From contig JADNRV010000207.1 in NCBI GenBank assembly GCA_015499995.1, positions 20,771 to 84,770 on the forward strand: 64,000 nt of DNA, in the 5' to 3' direction. The notes under the pieces were generated by a model. That model did not search any database, had not been told where the DNA came from, and saw nothing but the letters and a program-made list of their open reading frames with translations. Positions 11,306 to 21,605 of the stretch are shown piece after piece. This DNA is from Flammula alnicola (lineage: Eukaryota; Basidiomycota; Agaricomycetes; Agaricales; Strophariaceae). Both the position numbers and the translations under genes were made by a program. Within the stretch, counting starts at the first letter, position 1. Each line of letters opens with the position of its first letter.

Positions 11306-13228
11306 TCACAGAGTCGATTCAGTAGAAGCCTCAAGCTGGTGCATGTCCACAGCTACATCCTGCACCACCACGGGCGTATGCCTCTTCTCCGCATCGCCAT
11401 CGATCCCATTCATGTCGTGGTACACATTTACGTTCGCGTTTGTGTTCGTCGATGCAGTAGCAGCCGAATCCGAAACAGACACATCGACGAGCGGAGTACT
11501 AGAAGAGGTGATCGCGTCCGACCGAGGAGTGTAGAGAGGTAGAGGCGTCGAATAATCAATCCTGCGCTCGCCGTTCGAGTCGTATAGCTGCGAATACACC
11601 GGCAGATTCACCAAAGCAGTCGCTGACTCTGCTGAAGCAGCAGTAGCTCTAGCAGCAGCAGCGGCTCTATGCGCAACCCTCGCAAACGTAACCGGCACCT
11701 TAAAGCTCAACTTCTCCCTCGCCACCCTTCCGCCCTGGCCCTCCAAATCATACGTGCACGTCAACGACACCGCAAGCTCATGCAACGCGCTATAAAGCGG
11801 ACTATTCCCACTCGGCCTCAGGGCCTTCGCGCCCGCCCACTGCAACCCCTCATGCTCTACCTCTTCCGAGTCGTACTTGCCCCAGCTGCCCGACGCCGTG
11901 CGCCGCACAAATGGCACCGTCGTGTCCATCGTGTACCACGACTGCGTCCCGCCCGGCACCGCGTCGCCGGAGAAGACGTAGTTGTCCGCCGCGAGTTTGT
12001 ACTGCCCGCTCTCTTCTGCGGGGAGCAGGGAGAAGGTGCGGCACACGGACTCGGAGTTGCTGGACGAGACGTACAGCCCGACGTCGTAGATGGAGCTGAT
12101 CGGGTGTGGGTCGCGCAGAGGCCGATTCGGGGGCTGCATGTCCTTGGGTGGGAGTGGGAAGCGTGAGAGGAACGCGGAGGAGGGTCGGTAACTATGATAC
12201 ATTGGAAAGACAATGTTGGTTAATTTGGAACAATGTTTGTACTCTAGGTACGTACCGGCATTTTTCCTGTTGGATAATGTCGATAGTGACTTCTGTCACT
12301 TGCAGCTTCTTGCATTCCTCCTCGCCCAGGTCCTTTGTGCGTAGGCGGAGGGTCAAGGGCAGGAGACTGTCGTTGACGTCGATGTACGCAGGTACTGAGG
12401 CCAGTACTTGGATCTTCGACAGCACGTCCTGCGGTATCCTCTCTTTGTCCTGGCCATCCTTAGACGAGGACGTCGAAGTAGAGTTGACGAGGTAATTCAA
12501 CGTCGCCGGTTCAGTGATCTCTGCTGTTGGAGCTGAAATAAAGCGGGAAATGGTGATAGACCGCTGTGCCTCGGACGATCTCACGCGAGACCGGAACGGG
12601 GCACACAGAGATGCAAAGCTCCATGACGAAGAGCCCTCCTCCTCTTCGATGTTGGTAAATTTTGCAGTGGCGTATAACGCGTAGCGAGTACCTATTTCCT
12701 CCATGCCGAGGATCGTCGTAGGAGGTAACCATCCCGGAATGGGTATATTGAATATGACATTCCACACACCTGAAATTAAATAACAAGTTACGACAGGCGT
12801 AAGTATATACACTCCACCTAATGCACGCACGGCGGAAATAAAGAGAGAGGCATGCGTACATGGTTCATTAGCGTCCTCATGGCCTTCATTAGAGAGCTCG
12901 ATGGGGGTCGAGGGGGCGAGTTGGCGGGCTATAGAACATAGACGCAGAGACGAGTAACCCGTACTCGGGGTGAAGATCTCGGACTGGCCCTCGAAGGTGA
13001 GGGTAACGGACTGGAGGAGCAAGCGGGCGGTCCTGCGTGCCTCGAAGAGCGAGTAGGGCGACGAGACTGATATGGATATGTGTCCCGAGAGGGAATAGGC
13101 AGAACTGCGGCGGCGAGTAAGTACTTGAACAACGCCGAGATGAACAATAGAGGACACTACCTAGAGTCTAGCTCGCCGTACATGTTGAGGTCATCGGACA
13201 AGGGGTGTATTGAGATTGTGAGGGACAT
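11306..13228 (-). CDS. arrestin-like N-terminal-domain protein (probable)
   Basis: The protein is a beta-sandwich protein of about 540 residues. The N-terminus (MSLTISIHPLSDDLNMYGELDS, then YSLSGHISISVSS and LLQSVTLTFEGQSEI) resembles the arrestin fold entry strands. IFNIPIPGWLPPTT and GTRYALYATAKF continue the pattern, and a second half (VLASVPAYIDVNDSLLPLTLRLR) resembles the arrestin C-domain. Four exons are supported: 13161-13228, 12860-13104, about 12256-12769 and 11306-12191. The splice phases rebuild Ser, Cys and Arg codons at the junctions. In fungi alpha-arrestins often adapt ubiquitin ligases to membrane cargo; that role is not shown here. The assignment rests on overall pattern, not on a unique motif. 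Confidence 0.6.
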
Positions 13229-13458
13229 TGTTCAGGAGGGGAAGGGGAGACAAAGAGGAGTCGGAGGACAGTGCCTCTATATTTATTGGACAGCCATGTC
13301 CTTGTAACAAAAGAGAGACATAATCGTTTGTCCAAAAAGAATGTCATAATTACCACTCTCGGATTATCACTTGTTTACGTCACACCCACTGAGAACAAAG
13401 CGTGCCGTGTCTGGCACTGTCTGCCATTGTTCTCCGCACATCCGTCGTCGGTAACTAC

Positions 13459-14687
13459 TTACGCGAACACCTTTGCCACGCCTAATGCATCCTCCTCGCG
13501 TTGGCGCATCTCTCTCCTCCTCGCCGTCTCCGCCTCTGCGTCTTTTCTCGTGTTGTACTTGCCTCCCTTCTCCCTCTTCAGCGCCTGTCTCGCTGCAGCA
13601 GGCGATACAAATTCTGCAATAGCAGAAACAAAAAAATGGATGAACATCCGGCCAACAAAAAATACGCCATCAACCCACGCCTGAGAGTGCAGGACAATGG
13701 GATCGGCAAGCAAGGAAAAAGGGAAAACACGCACCAGGGTTCGAAAACACCGTCGCACCGCCAAAGGCTCCTTCGAAGATGCGAATGGGGGTAAGCACGA
13801 ACCGCGGCCCAATTTCGACTAGCGTCGTCTGTGGGGGCCCGTTGGGCTGCAGAGGGTCCTTTTCCATGATCTAGGTGGTAATAGGTAATTATCAATGTCG
13901 TCCGTCAATTGACGCATGTTATATTATGCTCACCTGGAAATTACGGAACCAGATCTTCGAATCGACAATGGAGAACGTCAATATGTGATCAATGAATGGC
14001 TTTGACCTCCTCGAGGTGGAAGGCACGCCAAAGATCTAAATAAAAATAAAAACATCAGCCCTGCTCTCTTTATTTTACGTTTTGTACAACACACACCTGG
14101 GTAAACACCTCCTTCGTCAACCGCCCCCACTCCGTCTCCTCAAACGCCTGGTCAAAGCTGACAAGCCCGCGGCTGCCCTTGAGGCAGTTCCCCGTCATCT
14201 TCAGCTCGTCCATCGTATGTACGTTCTGCACATGCAGCTTGATGCTAGGACCGTTCGGCGTCTTCGCGGCCCACATGTACAGGTCCTCGTGCCGCCGCGC
14301 CTCGAAGTACAGCGTGTTGTTGCAGTTGTTCAGGTCTGCGAGCTCGGGGAGGAGGTTCAGCTGGGATTTTGAGTCTAGCTTCGAGTCTGTGAAGTTGTTG
14401 GATATCAGAATAAAACCGTCCAGCCTGGAGATCTAAGACGCACCTTTTTTAACGTGAGGCAAAAGCGCCTCCAAATCATTCATGAGATGCCTCATCCGAT
14501 GCGTGATTCCTCGCGAAGAGAGCAGCAAAACCCGCTGCTTGTTCTTCTTTTTCTTCTCTGGCACTCCAGTGACCTCAACACCCTCCGCATCCGCGTCCAC
14601 GTCCATCTCATCTGCCCTCCGCTTGCCCTTCCCTTTAACATCAGCCTTGGACGCGTTCGCTTTTTGCGCCTTTAGTATAGAGGCCAT
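13459..14687 (-). CDS. BRX1: 60S ribosome biogenesis protein, Brix domain
   Basis: This nucleolar protein is needed for pre-60S assembly. It has the BRX1 landmarks in order: QRVLLLSSRGITHRMRHLMNDLEALLPH, LADLNNCNNTLYFEARRHEDLYMW, the strongly conserved PNGPSIKLHVQNVHTMDELK and TGNCLKGSRGLVSFD, then PFIDHILTFSIVDSKIWFRNFQI and LVEIGPRFVLTPIRIFEG. A basic, Lys-rich N-terminus (KGKGKRRADEMDVDAD) suits nucleolar import. The start is the ATG at 14687 in a good context (ACCATGG); the frame is open further upstream but without an ATG. At least four introns are needed. The gene is tandem with the arrestin-like gene, 230 bases away on the same strand. Confidence 0.93.
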
Positions 14688-16232
14688 GGTCGGAGTCGGT
14701 CGTCGAAAAGTCAATAACAGGGAAACGTATCAATCGAGTGTGGTCGTAGATAAGAAAACAGAGACTCGAGTATCCAGTCCGTCTAAGCGTCGTCGTCGTC
14801 GCAAATGGGTTTTGGCGGTTGGTGTTCAGAAGATGGCCAAATTTTAGGAGCTTACGTAACATTTAACTACTCCATCGAGCGAACGATTGATGCGGCGTCA
14901 ACAGGATTCAGTATCTTCAACTTGACTTCAATTATTACTCTACTTTGGTTGGAAAGATTGACCACTGTGTGTTGTGTGCTTGCCTCTCTCTGAAGGATTT
15001 ACGTGCAATGGAACATCAGAATAAGTATTCAAGCTTCAATTTGCACTGGCAGATCACAACTTCCGTGGATGGTCGAAACGGCCAGCATTTTTGATTCGCG
15101 TGTACATATACTGCCTCATTAGCCCATTCCGCCAACCCATCGACAGGCGGGTCGACTTCTAAGCAACTCAATTGGACAACCTGGTGCTCGTGGTGCACTA
15201 GCACTGGTGCTTCGAGGCCAGCGACCGATAGTCCACCTCTGACGCCCACACATCCTATCCATTATTGTCAGACACCTCTGGTGCGGATTATACGCCATAT
15301 CCCATCCATCTTGTTAAATACTTAGTTTTATTGCGTACACGGCCATTGAGCGCTTTCGCCACTCACGTAACATACAACTACTGCAGCGAGCAGACTAGCT
15401 TTTATTTTTTTATTGACCCCCCACTCGCAGAGATGTCGATGTCATGTTGGTATACTTAAATAAGTTGACATCGTGCAGCATCGTGCACCAATTGCATACA
15501 GACCATCCAATCCTGTTTACGCTGTACTCAAGTGCATTCTACAGCTATAGATCTCATTGCTATAATTATATGACTCAAGTCCCTTCAGACATAGAAAAAA
15601 AAAACAAAGAGAGAGATAGAGATGGGAAAAAAGTAGACACAACAGAGCGGGTTGAAGAAGGGCGATGCATAAGAACAAGTGGTGGTGGTGGTGGTGCCCA
15701 AATGGACGTGGCCATGGAGTTGGGCGGCGAGTGTGGTCATGAGGAGATGAGAGGAAAACAAAATTATACGAAACGCAAATGACATGGACGAATAAATTCT
15801 GGAATCTGAAATCTGAGCTAACAAAAAAATTGCAAGAGAAGGGAGAGCAAAAGAGAAAGAAAGACAGGGGTAAAGGCAAAGAGATTGCGAGCAAGTCGAG
15901 AGAGAGTAGCTATAGACTAGTACTATAGACTACTTACTTATATGAGGAGGAGGAGGGAGGTATGGATGCGCCCAGGTATGCCTCCTGCCCACACCATGCA
16001 TCTGCGCAAGAAACGAAAAACGGAACAAATGGGGAAAGGGGGAAAACATGACAACCGGGACGACTCTGGATTGGAACCGACAAAAAATAAACGTTGAACA
16101 CCAAGTTGGAGAGACGGGTAAAAAGAGGAAAAGGAAAGAGATACGTAGATCGACTAGAGACAGCACTAGAGACTTAGCTAGAGAGACAAAAAGAGAGGAG
16201 AGATGGGAGATGGAGAGGAGACAGATTGGAGG

Positions 16233-16266
<34 letters not shown>

Positions 16267-16602
16267 AACATCTCTGTGTACGTAATAAAACTAACAAGAT
16301 GGATGGGTGGATGGATCATGGATCGTGGGTACGTTAGGTTAGTCTGGGGGTGAGGAATGGAGAGTGAGAGTGGGAGGGTCATGGAGGGTGGATTTGGAGT
16401 GATGCTACTTGAGAAGAACAGAAGGACATGGACGATGAACGAATCGACGACGGATGGGACGACGACGGCGAGGGGGATGTCAGGGAGTTATGTATGGAAC
16501 AAGGATAATATGATACAGCACAACCGTAAAAAGTAAAAAAAAAAAAGCGTTCATTGAGTAGTGAAGGGCGCGTTCGAAATAGTCATATCATCCATGCATT
16601 CA
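14688..16602. other. long intergenic region, purine-rich with microsatellites
   Basis: Between the BRX1 start and the KH gene end there is 1.9 kb without a supported exon. It includes the BRX1 promoter, a (GGT)n run near 15682 and a long AG-rich stretch from 15590 to 16250. A short direct resemblance between about 14855-14883 and 15366-15394 is also present. It probably includes the 3' untranslated region of the KH gene. Confidence 0.5.
16233..16267 (+). repeat. (ACAG)n microsatellite
   Basis: A nearly perfect tetranucleotide run of ACAG units with one interruption (ACGG), downstream of the KH-domain gene, likely in its 3' untranslated region. Confidence 0.8.
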
Positions 16603-18109
16603 TTAGCTCGTGCCGCTCGTAGATGCGCGGAGCTGCTTCTGCTTCTCCTGCTCCAAGCGCTACAGGAAACACAACACGAATCAGTTCACCTAACCCAACA
16701 AGCCAACCAAAGAAGAAGCAAAAACGCACATGATACAGCAACTGCACCGCCATCTGTATATTCGCCGGCTGGCCCGTAATAACCACCAGCCTCTCGCCCT
16801 CCTGGCCCGCAGGCGCAGGCGCGCCATTCATGCCCACCCCCACCGCGCCAGGCTCCATAATCTTGATCTGGCTCGCGCTCATATGCCTAATCTCGTTGAT
16901 CTTGCTGCCGCCCTTGCCAATAATACACCCCACGAGGTCGTTGGGGATGTATATCTGCTGCGTCTGGAGCTGCTGGGGCGGGTTGTGGGACGGGTAGCTC
17001 GAGCCGGGGTTGTATGAGCCCTGGGGCACGTACGACGACCCGCCGGGGCCGCCCCCGCCCCCGCCGCCCATGGACCGTCCACCGCCGCTGCCGCGGGCGC
17101 TGTTGCCTGGGCGGTAGCTCGAGTTGGAGGAGGAGTACGAGGGCATCTTTTCTTGCGCCTCGATGAGGATGTTGCCGATGTAGTACGTCGCAATGTGGAT
17201 AGCATCTGCGACGCCCGCGACGCTGAGCACTCGCTGGGGGTTATGTCAACACATCGTTTCTGCAAAAATAGCGCGCATTGATACGAACCTCGGTTGAGCC
17301 AGGCAACATGCCCTCGCTAGCATTCAGACGGGCCCCACTGGCGTCTTGAATCTCCTTGATTTTGGAGCCCTGTTTGCCGATAACCGAGCCCATGCGGGAG
17401 TTGGGGATCATGAACTTGATGGTGACGGCACGGCTGCCTGGGACGGAGGGCACGTCGAATGGTTCGTCGTTTATCCTGCGCACGATGAGGCCAAAAGCCT
17501 TCAGGTGCGAAAGCGAATGAACGTGAGTACAGGGCAGGAAGAAAAGAGACGTGTGCCAGAAAACAGAACCTTTGAAACAGCATCGAGAGGGCCGCTGACG
17601 TTGAGGATGCGCTCAGGATTGCCGGGGATACTCTCGGACACCATGACGCGGGCGCCGCTCTTCTCACGGATCTCGTTGACATGCGAGCCGCCCTTACCGA
17701 TGATGATAGAGGCGTCTTGGGTGACGATGAGGCAGCGCATGTGGATGTTGGCGGACGGGGCGGGGGCGGAGGTGGTAGACGAGGGCTCGCCGGAAGTGGT
17801 CGCCGAGTCCTTGGTGTCCTTGGAATCGGCAGAGGGGCCTGCCTGGGCCTTGTGGTCGCCTTGCTCCTCCTTCTTGAGGTCGTTGCGACTGGAGTTTGGC
17901 GTGGACGAGTTGGTGTCGTTCGCATGCTGTGTCGCGGCGGACGCGGAGTCGAGCATGTTTATATCTGAAGCGGCAGACTGCTGGCCCATGCCGTTGGCCG
18001 CTGAGCCATCCAAGGCCGTCGCGCCGGTGTTGGGACGCTTGTGGTTTTTCTGCTGCTCTGTGTCGGAGGGGGAGCGCGACCTCTTGCGGGTGGATTCGGC
18101 GTCTGGCAT
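16603..18109 (-). CDS. three-KH-domain RNA-binding protein (PCBP/Hek2/Rnc1 type)
   Basis: This protein of about 420 residues has three KH domains, each with an intact GxxG loop: KH1 near residues 122-185 (IIIGKGGSHVNEI), KH2 near 205-270 (SVIGKQGSKIKEI) and KH3 near 340-410 (CIIGKGGSKINEI). The first 120 residues are Ser/Thr/Asn-rich and probably disordered, and a Gly/Ser-rich linker precedes KH3. The order matches fungal PBP2/HEK2 and Rnc1 proteins that bind C/U-rich mRNA and affect mRNA stability, telomeres or localisation. The start is the ATG at 18109. The last exon is short and encodes RLEQEKQKQLRASTSGTS before the stop at 16603. Introns fall after SK, after STE and after LLYH. Confidence 0.9.
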
Positions 18110-18407
18110 GGTCGTAATTTAGTTCAACGGGTTCTTTCGTTAGCTTTTTGGTTTCTCAGATGGGGTTTGGGGGGGTTTGGATGCCAGGGGGAAGGGAGAG
18201 ACTTTGGAATGGTTCGGGGTGGGTCTGATGGAGATGGCAGGGAGGGATGTGAGGGGAATGCGAGGAATGGAGGATGGAACGACGGGCAGAGAGGGGGACA
18301 TACCTAGAGAGAACACTGAGGAAACAGAAACAGAGAGCAAGTCACTGATGGTCGTTCACTTGCACCATACTTATTGCTAGCCTTGCCACAAACATGTGTA
18401 TACAACA

Positions 18408-20719
18408 TCATCGAGTTACAACATAATCTAAATACTCTTCCCATCTTCTCTCAAACACTGCAAGTGCCCTCGTCTTCTCTTCCTGGTTCATCATCGAAAA
18501 CTGCGCAACATCAACATCATCACACCCAGCCACAAAGCACACACACACCTCAATGCTGTCCCTAGCAAGCGCAGCCAGCGTGCTCAATCCAGTAATCTCA
18601 CTCGCGACAAGTACCTGTTTACATGCCATCTGTCAGATAGCTCACACCAAAACATCTCTCGCTTTTACCTGATAATAGTCAAACGTAAGACCCATGTTCC
18701 CAAACACCGCAGGGTCGTCCGAGCACAGAGCGACCGGCACCCCATTGTTCAACAGAACGGGCAACGGATGCATAGGCATCGACGACGTTAAGCGCTGTCC
18801 ACAATCAACCCTTCAACAAAGAACCTACACGTCCTATTCAGAGAACAATCCATACCAAAATCTCGTTCCTAAACAACCTCCGTCAGCCTGCGCGCAAATA
18901 GAAGCATCCACAAAGATAAGACGCACGAAATAGGACACACTTCCACGGCAATACCCTTCTGTCGACACATCTCGACAAGTTTGGGGTGCTTGATGAGTGA
19001 ATATCTGGATAGAGAGCCGATTTAGCAATCATGATGTGATGACTCCCGACATGAACCGATACGCACCCGTGTCCAATCCGTTTCGTTCCAAGCAAGATGG
19101 CATCGTACAGATTGACATCTGCCTCAGTTCCATCTCCGAGTGTTTCCCCAGCATGGAAAATAAAGGGTATATCCACTCCTTCTGCCTTTTGGCGCTCGCG
19201 GAAGCGCAGGAGAGACTCGGCATAGTAAATCAGGGGCTTGAAGGCATTCTCATCTCCGACAAGATCGAAACCTGCAACTGCATGAGCTTCCTGTGCACAC
19301 ACTAAATAAGAACAGGCCTGCTGACCTGCGATCAAGTGAGGAAACTCTTTCTTGAGAGCAATGCAATCGTCGAAATACCATTCCAGCTCTTCGGGCGTGA
19401 TAAATCGTAGAGTTGAATATATAATCTATTCCACCTTCAGAAACAGAATAGAGAAGCGAGATAAACAGCATACTTGCCTTGGCGCCGATAAACTCGTTTC
19501 CACGACCTTGCTGCACCATTTCTTCCTTGACTTCCTTGAGGACTCGATCAAACATGACAAGCCATTCGCGATGAGGGATGTTTTCTTGACCATCCGCACC
19601 AAACATATGTCTACTACGCTTTAGCATTTTTCCCAGCTATTGATACTATGCGACTCACTTGTGCAGGAAATTAATCCTCGGCTCGACATACGAAATGCCA
19701 TCTGCGATCGAGGAACGGAAGAACTCTCTGGTGTATTCCGCAAAGATAGGTTCGACTCGAATCAAGCCCTACATTTAACCATGTTATTTAAATAAGACCA
19801 AAAGAAAAAACAGGGAACACACGTACCGTGGATGTAATGAAAGTGCTCCCAAATTTCTTCCAGATCTACAATGGTAACCTCATATTCAACCATCCCTCAA
19901 CACTCCTCGAAAAAAACCCAAAGGCGCACCTTCGCATTAGTATTATGCGTCCCATACGCCTCCGCCGGGTTAATAGTCATCGAGCCAATAACCCACTTAT
20001 CAAACCCCTCCACGCCACCCAACTCCTTTGCGAACGCGTTGCGCGCGGTCTGGAGCGACACCCATGCGCCGAGGGGGTAGGACGCGCCCGTCAGGCTGCT
20101 GTGGGCGGTGAACTGCGCCGCGGGCAGGGACCGGAATTCGGGGAGGCTGGAGGCGAGCGTGGAGGCGCTGAGGGGCTGCTGGATGCGCACGTGGATGGAG
20201 GGCTGGTTGAGTGCGAGGGAGAGGAGGAAGGAGGCGTTGACGGTGGCGTCGAGGTGTGCGTGTAATAGGGCGCCTTTGGGCATCTACGGGTACGGGAGAA
20301 AGACAAAGACAAAGGGGCGGTGGGTAGGGGATTACATGTACAATCGCAAGGTGATCAAGAGAGCGAGAGCTTTACCTTGCTCAAGATCTCGAATATACGA
20401 GTCTTCATAATGATGCTCTTGCCTACCCAAAATCCACCGTCATCTATACTCACTCATCCCGAGATACATAAGTGAATCGACGCGTACCAGTCAAGAACTC
20501 CATCCCAGGGAACGGATGTGGGACGGACGGATGCTCCTCTTTCCATATCGTGTCCGCCTCCAACGCGCGTATCCGGCGCACGATCTTATCCGCCTCGATC
20601 TCCTTGTCTGAGCGCTTGTTCGTAGGCAGATACTCGCGTCTGAGAGATCGGTCGTTCTCGATGAGCGCGGTCCTTTGAGCCTGGAAATCAGATATGGAGG
20701 CGCTGGACGGGGAAGACAT
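18408..20719 (-). CDS. adenosine deaminase, ADGF/CECR1 (ADA2) type
   Basis: This metal-dependent deaminase is expected to convert adenosine to inosine. Metal and active-site motifs are intact: MPKGALLHAHLDA (HxH), SYVEPRINF, IPFIFHAGETLGDG (His and catalytic Glu), KRIGHGYSLIKHP, VEVCPISN and VALCSDDPAVFG (Asp pair). An N-terminal region with RRIRALEADTIWKEEHP fits the ADGF group rather than classical ADA. The first in-frame ATG is at 20719 (MSSPSSAS). No signal peptide is seen, unlike animal ADA2. About eight introns are needed. The last one is 48 bases and has no in-frame stop, so its retention would add 16 residues between SIE and FSMMN. Confidence 0.88.
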
Positions 20720-21605
20720 TGGGATGTTCAAGATATGAGATTCTCGGCTGAGCAGAGGCCAGATAACGCGTGGGCGTTCTGTATCAAGATTCAACAGGGG
20801 GTGGAGGTCCTGTCAATCCAGTGAAATCGGCCGCGTTTTCGTGTATACTTAGTTTAGATGACTCAAACCTAGTCAAATTTAGCTTTTTCTTGCTTTATGG
20901 AGGAAGCATATGGCCGACGTAGTGGTGTGGAAAACCTTTGATGAAGTTCCTGTCGATTTCCATCGGCACCGACTCGTGCATGGGGGAAAGCTCATGAGAG
21001 AGGTTTGCTTCAGGGGTGGTTGCCAAATAACGCGTTGTTTCCCCGGTATCGTCCGGCCCGGCTTTGAACTTGACCACCATGATCATCTTCTTCTTTCTTA
21101 AAGTCCGTCATTACAAGGCTTAAGACCGGCCGCCGTTTGGGTTTATTCTCGGATAAAGTCGCCTTTTGGCATATTTTTGCGTCTCTCTTCGATGTTCCGC
21201 CTTGATTCAATTCATATGTCCGTCTGCTGCCTTGTTCGCGCCTGACATACGGGTCACGCAACATTGGACCATGATTGTCTACAAAGCACCCATATGGCAT
21301 GGAAGCCCGGTCTGCGCTGCTTATTCTCCGCCTCTGCGTCTTGATGGGTGGTAAGCGTACGTGTTTGTCCAACGCACGACACATGACTCTCAAGTTTTGC
21401 GCGAAGGTGTCATGGTGATATCTCTTGCTTTTTTCCTTGATGTGCCGTTAATTATCCAACGCGAACTGTTTACCCGAATTCCGCCCGCCAGGCTTCAAGG
21501 AAAAAAAGTACTGTGCCAGCGGGTAGGTACAAAAGCTGAAGAGTTGTGCGTGAGGTGCCTCCGAGTCTCAGAACGCGCTTTGCGTGCCACGTACTACCCA
21601 TTCGG
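20720..21605. other. divergent promoter region between ADGF and GH44 genes
   Basis: This 0.9 kb gap separates divergently transcribed genes. A minus-strand open frame of about 124 codons (21010-21384) exists, but it has no recognisable motif and was not accepted as a gene. No repeats were seen. Confidence 0.45.

Noticed and set aside
11669..12166. Long plus-strand Arg-rich open frame
   Set aside because: It is the antisense shadow of the GC-rich last exon of the arrestin-like gene.
16227..16270. (ACAG)n run as a possible CRISPR-like or telomeric repeat
   Set aside because: Unit length of four bases without spacers makes it a plain microsatellite.
21010..21393. Minus-strand open frame of about 127 codons in the ADGF/GH44 promoter gap
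   Set aside because: It lacks a recognisable motif, its first codon is not ATG, composition is Arg/Lys-rich as in random GC-rich frames, and no splice partners are evident.
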